Of a stretch of 40,088 bases of DNA, positions 5,838 through 15,355 are shown in pieces; position 1 is the first letter of the stretch, and every line of letters starts with the position of its first letter. Both the position numbers and the translations under genes were made by a program. Source of the DNA: a virus; the IMG/VR virus record IMGVR_UViG_3300025873_000008, positions 1-40,088 of that record. The stretch is one strand, 5' to 3'. The notes under the pieces are model-generated. The model did not search any database, was not told the DNA's origin, and saw nothing but the letters and a program-made list of their open reading frames with translations.

Positions 5838-8422
5838 TGGCAATTATAAGATATACAAAAGAAGACAATATCAAGTATGCTTACCTAAACATATTTCCTG
5901 ACCAGTTTAAAACTGAGAAGCAGAAGAAAGATGATAGTTGGGTGAAGAATACTATGGATTACTTTGCAAACAAAGCATATACAGAATATGTAAAAAATAG
6001 AGATACGTTTGTAAAGAACTATGATCTCATGAAAGGAATATTAAGAAAAGAAGATTTCTTGATTGATGAGCCAGAGGTTAAAAGTTTTACAGACATGTTG
6101 GAGAAAGACATTGATCTTCCTGCATATGTAAAACACTATTCAATCATCACCACTCCTGTAAATGAACTAGTAGGTGAAATATCTAAACGTCCTGACACAT
6201 TTAGAGTTAAGGCATTTGATGATGATAGTCAAGCTCAAGAGTTACAGTTTAAGACAGATACATTACAAGCTTACGTAATTAATCAAGTTAAGCAACAAGT
6301 AATGGCAAAAGCTGCTATGTCTGGTCAAGAAGTATCTATGGAAGATATTCAGGCAATAACAATGGAGCAAGTAAAAGATCAGTTAGACAGTTATACATCT
6401 GTTGCTGAGAAGTGGGCTAATCACACACTTACATCAAATAAAGCAGACTTTAACATAAAAGAAATGTCAGAGGATGCTTTTAGAGATTTACTAATATCTG
6501 CAAGAGAGTTTTACCACATATATGAAGATAACTCTAAGCTTGGATTTAACATAGAGGTGGCTAATCCAAAGAACACTTGGTTTCTTACAACACCAGATAA
6601 AAAATATATATCAGACCCAACAGGAAGATCACAAGGAGCGTATGCTGCTGGTACTGTTGAGGTTATGGAAATCTCAGAAATCATTGAAGCTTTTCCAGAT
6701 CTAACTAAAGAAGAGATTGATCATTTAAGAAGTTCATTACAAGACTATGGACTAATTGATGTACAAGAATCAAATCTTGGTAATCCAAATGTTGATCCTG
6801 GAATAGATTCTATAAACTATGATACATATGATCCATTAATCTTACAAACACGTATGATTATTGAGTCAGAGATGAAAGAGAACAATGATGGCTTACAAGA
6901 CTTTTTAGGTCTTACATCTAATGTGTCTTCATTTGGATACAAATATGTTGTTATAAGAAGTTATTGGATATCTAAAAGAAAAATAGGTAAACTTACTTAT
7001 ACAGATGAATTAGGTAATGAGCAATCAACTCTTGTAGATGAAACATACAAGTCAGGTGATATGCCTACACAAATATCTCTAGAATGGGGATGGGTTAACC
7101 AATGGTACCAAGGAACTAAGATTGGTCCAGACATTTATCATGTTAAGCCATATAAACTTCTAAACTATTGCCCAATTATAGGTACTACGTATGAAGTAAA
7201 GAACACAGAGGCACGATCTCTAGTAGATCTAATGAAACCTTTCCAAGTTATTTATAACGTCTGTATGAATCAGTTATACAAGCTTCTAGAAAAAGAAGTT
7301 GGTAAGGTACAATTGATGTCACTTAGACATATTCCTGTTCCTAAAGATGGAGATGCACAAGATGCACTTGATATGTGGGAAATGGAAGCTCGTGAACGTG
7401 GTGTTGTGTTTGTTGATGATAGTCCAGAGAACTTGAAGAGTCCAAGCTCATTCAACCAGTTTACATCTCTGGATCTTACAAGAACACAAGAGATACAAGC
7501 TCGTTATACACTAGCTCAACAAATGAAGATAGAATGTTGGGAACTTATTGGTATGTCTAAACAGCGTATGGGCTCCATAGCTGCATCAGAAACAGCCACA
7601 GGTACACAAACAGCATTATCACAAAGTTACTCTCAGACAGAGCCTCTATTCATTGCTCATGAGTATGTAATGGGTCAACTTTATCAAGCTATTATTGATG
7701 CATCTTTATATGTTGAAAGTTCTAAACCAGAATCTACCCTGTCATATATAACAAACGAAGGAGAGTCTGCATTTGTTCAAGTGAATGGATCAGACTTGAA
7801 ACTTCGTGACTTAAAAGTGTTCTTAACCAATAGACCTGAAGATACTCAAATGTTTAATGAACTTAGACAGTTGTCTCAAGCTATTATTCAGAACGGTGGC
7901 ACACTTTATGATGTAATCGAACTGTATAGCACTAAGTCTATGAGAGACATGAAGAAAACTTTCAAAGATCTTAGAGATAGACAAGTTGAACAACAGCAAC
8001 AACAGATGGAGTTGCAACAAAAACAACAAGAGCAAGCTGGTCAGATTGCACAAGCTCAGATGCAAGAGGCTGCTAGAATGGCTCAAGAGAAACAAGCTAA
8101 CGAAAACTTACAAAACGAACTAGATCGTGTAAACAAGAAAGAGATTGCTATGATAAATGCAATGTCTAAAGAAGGTGGAGCAAGTGTTGATCTTGATGCT
8201 TCAGGTTCACCAGATGCATTAGAAATAGAAAAGTTAGCTGCACAGCAAACAAAAGCTCAAAAGGATTATGACAGCAAAATGGCTGATATAAATTCTAAAA
8301 ATACTTTAGCTCAGCAGAAATTACAGATTGAAAGAGAGAAAATAAAATTAGCTCGTGACAATCAAGCAAATGATCTTGCTGTTGCAAAAGAAAATGCAAA
8401 AGGTAGAAATAAGAAAAACTAA
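5837..8422 (+). CDS. Portal protein
   Basis: 861-aa protein directly after TerL, where the dodecameric portal sits in this gene order. The N-terminal two thirds have the aromatic-rich alpha/beta character of podoviral portals (WVKNTMDYFANKAYTEY, then a long wing region, then SKQRMGSIAASETATGT near residue 575). From about residue 713 it becomes Gln/Glu/Ala-rich with a long coiled coil (QQQQQMELQQKQQ), a barrel- or tail-like extension into the capsid. The C-terminus is basic. No membrane segment or enzyme motif. The 1-base overlap with terL and the following scaffold candidate support the assignment. Confidence 0.85.
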   Translation: MAIIRYTKEDNIKYAYLNIFPDQFKTEKQKKDDSWVKNTMDYFANKAYTEYVKNRDTFVKNYDLMKGILRKEDFLIDEPEVKSFTDMLEKDIDLPAYVKHYSIITTPVNELVGEISKRPDTFRVKAFDDDSQAQELQFKTDTLQAYVINQVKQQVMAKAAMSGQEVSMEDIQAITMEQVKDQLDSYTSVAEKWANHTLTSNKADFNIKEMSEDAFRDLLISAREFYHIYEDNSKLGFNIEVANPKNTWFLTTPDKKYISDPTGRSQGAYAAGTVEVMEISEIIEAFPDLTKEEIDHLRSSLQDYGLIDVQESNLGNPNVDPGIDSINYDTYDPLILQTRMIIESEMKENNDGLQDFLGLTSNVSSFGYKYVVIRSYWISKRKIGKLTYTDELGNEQSTLVDETYKSGDMPTQISLEWGWVNQWYQGTKIGPDIYHVKPYKLLNYCPIIGTTYEVKNTEARSLVDLMKPFQVIYNVCMNQLYKLLEKEVGKVQLMSLRHIPVPKDGDAQDALDMWEMEARERGVVFVDDSPENLKSPSSFNQFTSLDLTRTQEIQARYTLAQQMKIECWELIGMSKQRMGSIAASETATGTQTALSQSYSQTEPLFIAHEYVMGQLYQAIIDASLYVESSKPESTLSYITNEGESAFVQVNGSDLKLRDLKVFLTNRPEDTQMFNELRQLSQAIIQNGGTLYDVIELYSTKSMRDMKKTFKDLRDRQVEQQQQQMELQQKQQEQAGQIAQAQMQEAARMAQEKQANENLQNELDRVNKKEIAMINAMSKEGGASVDLDASGSPDALEIEKLAAQQTKAQKDYDSKMADINSKNTLAQQKLQIEREKIKLARDNQANDLAVAKENAKGRNKKN

Positions 8423-8496
8423 TTAATTAAATTAGGAGAGGGGAAAATATTAATGCTATATTATCCAAAAAAGTTATAAGAAAGGATGAAATATAC

Positions 8497-8527
8497 TTTG
8501 ATATTAGATACTCTTGACTTAGTTTTA
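8497..8527 (+). promoter_or_regulatory. Probable Bacteroidota promoter before scaffold/MCP genes
   Basis: TTTG at 8497-8500, a 19-bp spacer, then TAGTTTTA at 8520-8527, one mismatch from TAnnTTTG. The ATG follows at 8566. The 143-bp gap after the portal gene is otherwise empty, so an extra promoter boosting scaffold and capsid genes makes sense. Confidence 0.5.
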
Positions 8528-8565
8528 CATAAGTAAACCAAATACGTAACAAAATACAACTACAT

Positions 8566-9855
8566 ATGTCTGATAATTTAGATAAACTCGGTGATTTCGG
8601 TATTCAAGATACTGTTGAAGCTGGTGCAGGAGATACTCAATTGTTGAATGATCTACTTGCTCCAGAAACTGCTTCAGGTAATCCTGACGATGTTGAACCT
8701 ATAGTAAATGAAATAGATTCTCCAAAACAGGAAGTAAATAATGACCCTCCAAGAGGTAAAGATATTACACCACCAAAAAGTGTTGATGGTAAAACTGATG
8801 AAGAAAAACAATCAGGAGAATCTTTGATAGCTGACTTCTTAAGTGATTCAGAAGAAGAACAAGAAGAAGAAGTAAAAGAAGAAACAACTGTTGCAAAAAA
8901 GGAAACAGTTGAAGAAGAAAAAGTTGAAGAGTCTCAAGAAGAGGAACAAGAAGCTCAGGTAGATGGAAGTCAATTCACTGCATTAGCTAATGACTTGTTC
9001 AACTTAGGAGTCTTTACAAAAGAGAATGAGGAAGAAGAAGTATCAATAAATACTCCAGAAGAATTTCTAGAAAGATTTACTGCTGAAAAGAAAAAAGGAG
9101 CATCTGAGATAGTTCAAAACTTCATTGGTCAATTTGGAGAAGATTACCAACAGGCTTTTGAATCCATCTTTGTAAAAGGTGTAGATCCTAAAGAGTATTT
9201 CGGAACATACAATCAAATTGTAAGTTTTAGTGAAATGGACTTATCTAAAGAGAATAATCAAATATCAGTAATGAAACAAGCATTAGCTGATCAAGGATTT
9301 GAACCAGAAGACATAAGTAAAGAAATCGAGAGATTACAAAATTACGGTGATTTAGAAGCCGTATCTACAAGACATCATAAGGTGTTAGTAAAGAATGAAG
9401 CTAAAAAGCTTCAACAACTAGATAAAGAGGCTGAACAGGTTCAACAACAAAAAGTTGCTATTAAGAACCAATATATAAATAATGTTCAGACTATTTTAAC
9501 TGACAAGCTAAAAGAAAAAGAGTTTGATGGTATTCCAATCAATCCTAACTTAGCAAACGAACTACAAGACTTCCTATTAGTAGACAAGTGGAAAACTCCT
9601 GCTGGAGAAAATCTCACTGACTTTGATCGTGCTATCTTAGATTTGAAAAGACCTGAGAACCATGAACTGAAAGTGAAGGTGGGGCTTTTGATGAAGATAT
9701 TAGAAAAAGATCCTACCCTATCTACTATACAGAGAACTGGTGTGACTAAAAAGTCCAATCAGTTATTTGGGGAAGTAGCTAGGCAAGTAACTAGGAGCAA
9801 GTCAGCTTCTAAAGCTTCAAACAAAAAGACCAAACCTAATTCATGGTTTTTATAA
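8566..9855 (+). CDS. Putative scaffolding protein (acidic, pre-MCP)
   Basis: 429-aa protein between portal and major capsid genes. The first 130 residues are acidic and disordered (long Glu runs at about residues 95-130). The middle, about 140-330, is helical with a coiled-coil stretch (KKLQQLDKEAEQVQQQ). The end is strongly basic (RSKSASKASNKKTKP). Phage scaffolding proteins are typically acidic, helical and have a basic C-terminal capsid-binding segment, and they are encoded just before the capsid protein. No protease motif is visible. The assignment rests on charge pattern and position, not on a recognised family domain. Confidence 0.6.
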   Translation: MSDNLDKLGDFGIQDTVEAGAGDTQLLNDLLAPETASGNPDDVEPIVNEIDSPKQEVNNDPPRGKDITPPKSVDGKTDEEKQSGESLIADFLSDSEEEQEEEVKEETTVAKKETVEEEKVEESQEEEQEAQVDGSQFTALANDLFNLGVFTKENEEEEVSINTPEEFLERFTAEKKKGASEIVQNFIGQFGEDYQQAFESIFVKGVDPKEYFGTYNQIVSFSEMDLSKENNQISVMKQALADQGFEPEDISKEIERLQNYGDLEAVSTRHHKVLVKNEAKKLQQLDKEAEQVQQQKVAIKNQYINNVQTILTDKLKEKEFDGIPINPNLANELQDFLLVDKWKTPAGENLTDFDRAILDLKRPENHELKVKVGLLMKILEKDPTLSTIQRTGVTKKSNQLFGEVARQVTRSKSASKASNKKTKPNSWFL

Positions 9856-9881
9856 TAATTTAATAATTTAAAACGAATAAA

Positions 9882-11435
9882 ATGGCAATTCAAACAATCC
9901 CAGGTCTAACTGGTTTTACTTATGCACGAGTAGCTTCTATGGATAAGCGTGCTGTAGGAAAGCTAACAGACGCAAATCACTTAGAGTCTTTTCACTCTAC
10001 TGAGCCTGCGGACTATGATAAAAAGATTATCAGTCTGTATACTCAATCTTCATTGTACAGCAATGATTTCCTTGACATGATCAACAAGAGCACTCCTTAT
10101 TACATTGATAATAACAGTGACGCTTGGAAATGGAAAATCGCTGTACCTTACAAATTCCCAAAAATTATTGACATTCCTGATTCAACAGCTGCTATGGCTA
10201 AACCAGGTATCGATGGACAAGAGTTTACATTAGTAATTGACACTAACGAATTCTCTAAAAATGCTATCGTATCTGTAGGAACTCGTCAGTATGGACCACG
10301 TTTCTATGTAATTAAAGATCCACAGCCTTGGAATGCTGGATTCTTGTACACTTTTACATTAGTAAGTGACAATCCAACTGTAGATTTTGTAAGCTCCACT
10401 TTCTTATCTACTGGTGTCGAATTAGAACTAGTTGATGCTGCAATTGGAGAATTTGACCAAGATTTATTAGGACTTCCAAGATTAGGCGAAGAGATCACTA
10501 TGTTTGAATCATTAGGTTCTGCATATGGATACGAGCACAAAATTACTGAATGGGCTGATGACAAAATGTTACGTGACTCTTCAGGTAAAGCATTAGACAT
10601 CTTAGTATATGCTCCACAAAGACGTAATCAACTTCCTTTAACTCGTAATGATGTTAAGTGGGAGCCTTTCGTTGAGTTCTGGATGCGTAAGTCTATGTTA
10701 GAATTGAAAGTTAAGAGAATGATCTGGGCTAAGCCTGGAACAGTTAAGACTAACGGTTCTAAACAAGAATTAAAAAGAACTTCTGCTGGTGTATACCACA
10801 GAATGAGAAATAACGGAAACTTAGTACAATACAATAGAGGTGAGTTCTCTGCAAACTTGATTCGTTCAGTATTTGGAGACTTATTCTATAGACGAGTAGA
10901 CGTTAAAGATCGTAGAGTTAAAATGTACACTAATGAGGCTGGATTCGATGTATTCCAACAAGCTCTTAAAGATGATGCACTTAACTCTGGATTAACATTT
11001 ATGGCTGATTCTGGAAACAGATACTTACAAGGAGAAGGACAGTCTATCACTTATAACTTTGCATTTGATGCAATGGTTACTCGTGAGACTGGACGTGTAG
11101 AACTTGTTCACTTAAAAGAGTTAGATTTACCACAAACTAACTTAGAATTTGGACAAAACAAAAAGTCTACTCCTGTATTTATGGTATTTGATGTTTCTCC
11201 TCAGTCTGATGGATCAATGATCAACAACATCCGTGAGGTACGTATGAAGGGTGCACCTTCTATGACTTGGGGTTATATTGATGGAACTCGTCACCACTTA
11301 GGTTTTGCTAAGTCTCAAGGTATGAGCTCTGCTAATAAATTCCCAGGATACGAAATCTGGATGAAAGATCGTTGTGATGTATTCATCGAGGATTTATCTA
11401 GAACTGTACTTATCGAAGAGATTCCACAGTTCTAA
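9882..11435 (+). CDS. Major capsid protein (crAss-like)
   Basis: 517-aa protein that I recognise as the crAss-like major capsid family, expected to adopt the HK97 fold. Typical stretches include TPYYIDNNSDAWKWKI near residue 70, the W-rich VEFWMRKSMLELK near 265, and KFPGYEIWMKDRCDVF near the C-terminus. There is no obvious protease domain or delta domain. The codon choice looks more uniform (ACT, GGA, TTA, GTA) than in its neighbours, as expected for the most abundant protein. It is followed by an unusually structured 183-bp intergenic region. The leader is A-rich (AAAACGAATAAAATGG) without a Shine-Dalgarno motif. Confidence 0.9.
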   Translation: MAIQTIPGLTGFTYARVASMDKRAVGKLTDANHLESFHSTEPADYDKKIISLYTQSSLYSNDFLDMINKSTPYYIDNNSDAWKWKIAVPYKFPKIIDIPDSTAAMAKPGIDGQEFTLVIDTNEFSKNAIVSVGTRQYGPRFYVIKDPQPWNAGFLYTFTLVSDNPTVDFVSSTFLSTGVELELVDAAIGEFDQDLLGLPRLGEEITMFESLGSAYGYEHKITEWADDKMLRDSSGKALDILVYAPQRRNQLPLTRNDVKWEPFVEFWMRKSMLELKVKRMIWAKPGTVKTNGSKQELKRTSAGVYHRMRNNGNLVQYNRGEFSANLIRSVFGDLFYRRVDVKDRRVKMYTNEAGFDVFQQALKDDALNSGLTFMADSGNRYLQGEGQSITYNFAFDAMVTRETGRVELVHLKELDLPQTNLEFGQNKKSTPVFMVFDVSPQSDGSMINNIREVRMKGAPSMTWGYIDGTRHHLGFAKSQGMSSANKFPGYEIWMKDRCDVFIEDLSRTVLIEEIPQF

Positions 11436-11448
11436 AAAGAGATCTACG

Positions 11449-11580
11449 GTTGACTGTTCCCTAGTCAACTCTTTCTCAGAGAAGAGTCCCCTCATCCCAC
11501 ACTGTCCCTCCTCAGAGGGGACACCCTTCTCGACATAAGAATGCTGAATTAAGTTTCTACCTGTTCAATCAGAGCATTCT
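11449..11580 (+). terminator. Cluster of hairpins after the MCP gene
   Basis: Four successive stem-loops in 130 bp: GTTGACT/AGTCAAC (11449-11469), ACTCTT/AAGAGT (about 11468-11487), TGTCCC/GGGACA around the Cys-rich-looking CCTCAGAGG core (about 11503-11523), and AGAATGCT/AGCATTCT (11538-11545 with 11573-11580). None has a long T-run, so these may slow or partly end transcription, or protect the 3' end of the MCP mRNA. Confidence 0.55.
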
Positions 11581-11618
11581 ACAAAGTAAACCAATAACAT
11601 TATTAATTAAACTACATT

Positions 11619-12587
11619 ATGGGTAAAATAGGAAAAGTTTCTACTATCAAGAAACAATACAACAGTTCTCAATTGCAAACGATGGATAGTAATCTTGCTA
11701 ACATGGGGATGACAAGAATTCCTGGAACAGGAGTTTTTAAATATCCTTACAAAGAGTTAGACGGTAAGTACAGAACAGGGCTAGACCCTACTGCTGGATA
11801 CATTAAACGTATTCAAGATCCTACTGAAAAAGAACTAGAAATTGAGCGTGTTACAGAACTTAGAGATAAGTTACAAGCATCTTTAGGAGATATTGACTTA
11901 GGACCAAGAGCTAAATTCTGGAACTATGCATTATCTACAGGAGCAAATGATTCATTACATGTGCAACCTGTAAAACTTTTAGATGGAGATAACTTCTTTG
12001 ATTTGACTCAACCTCTTCAAGAGTTAGCTTTTGCATGGTTAAGAGTGCATCCAACAGTTGCATCTTCTTATCAAGCATGGGAAAGAGGTGAATTTCCTGC
12101 AGACACACAGTTCTATATTGTTAATGATGATATTGAAAATGCAATTGTCTACAAGAAAAAACAGCTTATTAACAAAGCTATTATCAAGTTTGACTCAATG
12201 AGTCCTGAGAAGAAGAAGAAAGTTGCAAGACTACTTGGACTTCCTGTAACTGATGAGACAAAAGAAGAAGTTGTATATAACCAAGTTGATAGTATGTTGA
12301 AACAATCTGAAGTTAAGTCTGGAAGCTTTAAAGGATTAAATCCTGTAGAAGTATTTAACAGATTTGCTGATATGAAAGAAAATTTACTCCATATTAAAGA
12401 TTTAATTAAACAAGCTATTCAACATTCAATCTACAGAGTTAAACCAAGTGGAAAAATCTATGAAGGTGAATACGAAGTAGCAATGGATGAAGAAGAATTA
12501 TTAAAGTATTTAGTAGATGAAGATCATCAAGAAGACTTAATAGTTCTAGAAAAAAAGTTGAAAACAAAGAAACTAGCTTCTGTATAA
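11619..12587 (+). CDS. Conserved crAss-like protein downstream of MCP
   Basis: 322-aa, mostly helical, charged protein. I recognise the family from crAss-like phages by segments such as GLDPTAGYIKRIQDP, AFAWLRVHPTVASSYQAWERGEFPADTQ and KKKKVARLLGLPV, but its role is not established to my knowledge. The conserved position right after the MCP suggests a head-completion or capsid-associated role. A Lys-rich C-terminus (LEKKLKTKKL) overlaps an inverted repeat at the stop codon. No enzyme motif is visible. Confidence 0.7.
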   Translation: MGKIGKVSTIKKQYNSSQLQTMDSNLANMGMTRIPGTGVFKYPYKELDGKYRTGLDPTAGYIKRIQDPTEKELEIERVTELRDKLQASLGDIDLGPRAKFWNYALSTGANDSLHVQPVKLLDGDNFFDLTQPLQELAFAWLRVHPTVASSYQAWERGEFPADTQFYIVNDDIENAIVYKKKQLINKAIIKFDSMSPEKKKKVARLLGLPVTDETKEEVVYNQVDSMLKQSEVKSGSFKGLNPVEVFNRFADMKENLLHIKDLIKQAIQHSIYRVKPSGKIYEGEYEVAMDEEELLKYLVDEDHQEDLIVLEKKLKTKKLASV

Positions 12588-12600
12588 GAGGCTAGTTTTA
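12570..12600 (+). terminator. Weak terminator-like hairpin at stop codon
   Basis: AAACTAGC (12570-12577) pairs with GCTAGTTT (12591-12598) around the UAA of the preceding gene, followed by TTAAAACTCTTTT. The stem is 8 bp with a 13-base loop, but the T-run is short, so it is probably leaky. The next gene starts only 15 bases further on. Confidence 0.45.
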
Positions 12601-12614
12601 AAACTCTTTTATAA

Positions 12615-13346
12615 ATGATACCAGTAGATAGTTTATTATACAAAATAGACCAAAAACTAAATAAACTATCAACTAACGAGCATCAACAAATTCAACTTGA
12701 AGACAAGATCTTAGCTTTGAATGAGGCTCAGATTAAGTTGATAAAACAAAAAGTTGATGGTTTTGCAATCCCTAACAAACTAGGGTTTGATGCTTTTAAA
12801 AAAAGGTACGAAGATTTACAAAATTTAGTTATAGATTTTACAAATCAACCACTACCTCTACAAGAAACTAATACCGAACTACATCAATGGGATGCTGATC
12901 TAACTTCACTAAAACCTGAATACATGTTTTATGTTGATAGTTATATATTGGCTGATAAAGGTAAATGCAAAGATCGTAAGATATGGATTAACAAGGATTT
13001 AAGTAAGCATGGAGACTTATCTCTATTACTTAATAATGATCACTACAAACCTAGCTTTGAGTATCAAGAAACGTTGAATGCAATATCATCTAACACTATT
13101 AGTATATATACTGATGGTACATTTACTCCCAAAGATATTTACATAATGTATATGAGATATCCTGTATATATTAACAAAACAGGTTATGTCATGATGGATG
13201 GAAATCCATCTACTAATCAAGATTGTGAGCTTGCTTCATATTTAGAAGATGAACTTTTAGATTTGACAGTTCAAAATCTTGCAATGTATACTGAAAACGC
13301 TAGTGCGGTGCAAAGTGCACAATTCAGAATACAAACTAATGAATAA
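12615..13346 (+). CDS. Putative head-tail connector/ring protein
   Basis: 243-aa protein with an N-terminal helical, Gln/Lys-rich part (DQKLNKLSTNEHQQIQLEDKI shape) and a C-terminal alpha/beta part. The segment IYIMYMRYPVYINKTGYV with an acidic helix (CELASYLEDELLDLTVQNLA) resembles the adaptor or ring proteins under the portal in crAss-like phages. Its place between head and tail genes supports this. I cannot see a definite domain match, and it could be another neck component. Confidence 0.55.
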   Translation: MIPVDSLLYKIDQKLNKLSTNEHQQIQLEDKILALNEAQIKLIKQKVDGFAIPNKLGFDAFKKRYEDLQNLVIDFTNQPLPLQETNTELHQWDADLTSLKPEYMFYVDSYILADKGKCKDRKIWINKDLSKHGDLSLLLNNDHYKPSFEYQETLNAISSNTISIYTDGTFTPKDIYIMYMRYPVYINKTGYVMMDGNPSTNQDCELASYLEDELLDLTVQNLAMYTENASAVQSAQFRIQTNE

Positions 13347-13376
13347 AATTATTTTTAACCTTTAAATCATAAAACA

Positions 13377-14519
13377 ATGGCTGATTTTTCATTAACCACG
13401 TTATTCGTGGTGCCAGTAGGGCAAACTGATGTCCCTAGCTCTGGTTCGACTCAAGATTTAACTGCTGGTGAAGTAGGAATCTTTGATCAAAATTATGCAA
13501 CTGTAACTGCTGCTGGTGGAGCAAACCCTGCTTCAGATGCAAAGTACATTTACATCGCTCAAGGTAGAGCAAACACTTATTTACAAGGATCTAAAAGATC
13601 TGACAAGATTAAAGGGTGCCCAACAGCTGGTGCTTCCTGCAATTCAAATGTAACAGAATGGTACAAAGTATCAGGTTGTGCTACTGCTGCTAATCAAATT
13701 ACTGATGTAACAGACTTCAAAGTACAATGTGGTGAAATCGTAACTTTAACATTACGTGCTCATTCTTCTTACATTGATACATTATACTTCAATGGATTTA
13801 CACGTTCTGTAACTGTAAATGCTCCATGTTGTGAGTGTGGTGGTGATGTATGTACTGACGTAGATACTAATGCGTTAATAAACTCTTTAATTGCTAAATT
13901 ACAACAACAAGCTCCTGGAGATAATCCAGACAACGTTTCTTTCAACAGTTTCTTTACTTTTGAAAATGTTGGTGGAACTACACTTAGAATCGAAGGTAAA
14001 CCATTAACTAAATATGGTCAACCTTGTGATGTTGCTGCATTCCCATTCGAGTATGACAGAATGTACTTCAGTACTTTTGTATACGATGGACCAGCTACAA
14101 CTGCTGATTTTATTGTTGCTGATGCTTGTAATATCGTTGCTAATTCTGCTGTAGTCCAAAAAGCATCTTATGCTTCTGGAGGATCTGAAGAATTCAAGCA
14201 ATTAGAAAAGAACTTCTACAGCTACCAAGCTGGATATTTAAAGTCACTATATAGAATGGGTGGCTACAATGAGAACTTTGAATCTTATGTGACTGATGGA
14301 GTTGTTTATGATAGCTACTACATTAGATTTAACCAATTAGATAAGGCAGCTTATCAATGGGGAGATTACATTCACCAAGACTCAACTGTAATCATTGCTG
14401 TTCCTAATGCTGATACAAGTGCTATTGCTTCTAAGATTGAGCCAATCCTAGAAGATGCTTTAGGACAAGTTTCTGATGACAACACTTGCATTACAACTAC
14501 AACTACTGCTGCTGCTTAA
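13377..14519 (+). CDS. Abundant virion structural protein (capsid or tail)
   Basis: 380-aa protein with two beta-rich parts. It begins with a polar, Ser/Thr/Gly-rich domain (MADFSLTTLFVVPVGQTDV), continues with SSYIDTLYFNGFTRSV and a Cys cluster PCCECGGDVC (about residues 150-158), then a larger domain of about 190-370, and ends CITTTTTAAA. Sequences of this type occur in many Bacteroidota phages as structural proteins, but the exact role (decoration, head fibre or tail tube-like) is not clear. It has uniform codon use like the MCP and is followed by the strongest terminator of the window, both signs of high expression. The short Thr run at its end links it to the poly-Thr proteins downstream. 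Confidence 0.65.
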   Translation: MADFSLTTLFVVPVGQTDVPSSGSTQDLTAGEVGIFDQNYATVTAAGGANPASDAKYIYIAQGRANTYLQGSKRSDKIKGCPTAGASCNSNVTEWYKVSGCATAANQITDVTDFKVQCGEIVTLTLRAHSSYIDTLYFNGFTRSVTVNAPCCECGGDVCTDVDTNALINSLIAKLQQQAPGDNPDNVSFNSFFTFENVGGTTLRIEGKPLTKYGQPCDVAAFPFEYDRMYFSTFVYDGPATTADFIVADACNIVANSAVVQKASYASGGSEEFKQLEKNFYSYQAGYLKSLYRMGGYNENFESYVTDGVVYDSYYIRFNQLDKAAYQWGDYIHQDSTVIIAVPNADTSAIASKIEPILEDALGQVSDDNTCITTTTTAAA

Positions 14520-14558
14520 ACAGCGTCAGAAGTAGGGATAGAACATTAACATAAACCT

Positions 14559-14607
14559 ATGCCAGAGGTGAGAGGATTTACACTCATATCCTCTGGCATT
14601 TTTTTTT
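14559..14607 (+). terminator. Strong intrinsic terminator
   Basis: ATGCCAGAGG (14559-14568) pairs perfectly with CCTCTGGCAT (14590-14599), with inner GAG/CTC pairing, followed directly by nine T (14599-14607). This is the best Rho-independent terminator in the window and closes the head-gene transcript 12 bp before the accessory cassette begins. Confidence 0.92.
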
Positions 14608-14618
14608 AAAACAATAGT

Positions 14619-15191
14619 ATGGCAGCCACATTACAATTAGATATTATAGTACCTCCTACCTATAGTACTCTATTGCTTGCTGTTACAGATGCATCTGTCT
14701 ATCCAGACAGTCCACCAATTGTATCAGCTCCAACAATTGAGATAGAAGTACCAAATTTTGGTAAACAGATATTACCTTTTCGACCATCAGAAACTAACAT
14801 CTTTGGATCAGACACTTTAGGAATAACTGAAGATGGCTGCAAACAAGCTTTACCTGATGGTATATATAAATTAAAATATTCAATAGCTCCAGCATATAAA
14901 AACTATGTTGAGAAGACTATTATGCGTGTTGACAAATTACAGGAGAAATTTGACAGTGCATTTTTAAAACTTGACTTGATGGAGTGCGATAGTGCTCTTA
15001 AAACTCAAGCTAGTGTAAATTTAAACACAATAAACTTTTTTATTCAAGGAGCAATTTCTTTAGCAAATAATTGTGCTGAACAAGATGCTCTTAAGTTATA
15101 TACAAAAGCAAGCGATATGCTTGATCAATTTATAAAAACCAATTGTGGTTGTACTGGTAATGGTAACAACTACATAATAAACTTTAGATAA
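14619..15191 (+). CDS. Conserved Bacteroidota-phage protein, unknown function
   Basis: 190-aa protein. Residues 1-110 look like a beta-sandwich (LQLDIIVPPTYSTLLLAV; IEIEVPNFGKQILPF; DGIYKLKYSIAP). The remainder is helical (KLQEKFDSAFLKLDLMECD; a TPR-like ALKLYTKASDMLDQF) and ends with two close Cys (NCGCTG). I have seen this arrangement in phages of Bacteroidota near tail genes but know no assigned role. A structural or assembly role is inferred from context. Confidence 0.6.
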   Translation: MAATLQLDIIVPPTYSTLLLAVTDASVYPDSPPIVSAPTIEIEVPNFGKQILPFRPSETNIFGSDTLGITEDGCKQALPDGIYKLKYSIAPAYKNYVEKTIMRVDKLQEKFDSAFLKLDLMECDSALKTQASVNLNTINFFIQGAISLANNCAEQDALKLYTKASDMLDQFIKTNCGCTGNGNNYIINFR

Positions 15192-15193
15192 AA

Positions 15194-15355
15194 ATGGCCC
15201 AGTGTGCAAATTGTGGTGCAAAAGTAGGATGTGGATGTCAGTTAACTAACGGTCTATGTGCTCATTGTAACGGTAATTCTAATAAGGAAGTAACAACATC
15301 AACTTATGTTAACACCCAGATTAACAAACTGTCAGGATTGTCACAAGATACCTGA
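15194..15355 (+). CDS. Small zinc-ribbon protein, 53 aa
   Basis: ATG two bases after the previous stop. The N-terminal half is almost entirely a Cys motif: QCANCGAKVGCGCQ, then LCAHC, giving CxxC-CxC-CxxC, which suits a small zinc ribbon. A Thr/Ser-rich tail follows. The end overlaps the vWA gene start by 50 bp in another frame, indicating coupled translation. Function unknown; possibly a chaperone-like or assembly factor for the Cys-rich N-terminal domain of the next protein. Confidence 0.6.
   Translation: MAQCANCGAKVGCGCQLTNGLCAHCNGNSNKEVTTSTYVNTQINKLSGLSQDT

Noticed and set aside
8453-8479. Eight-codon mini-ORF (MLYYPKKL) behind an AGGAGAGG sequence
   Set aside because: The purine-rich stretch is too far from the ATG and Shine-Dalgarno is not used elsewhere in the window; no sign of an attenuator around it.
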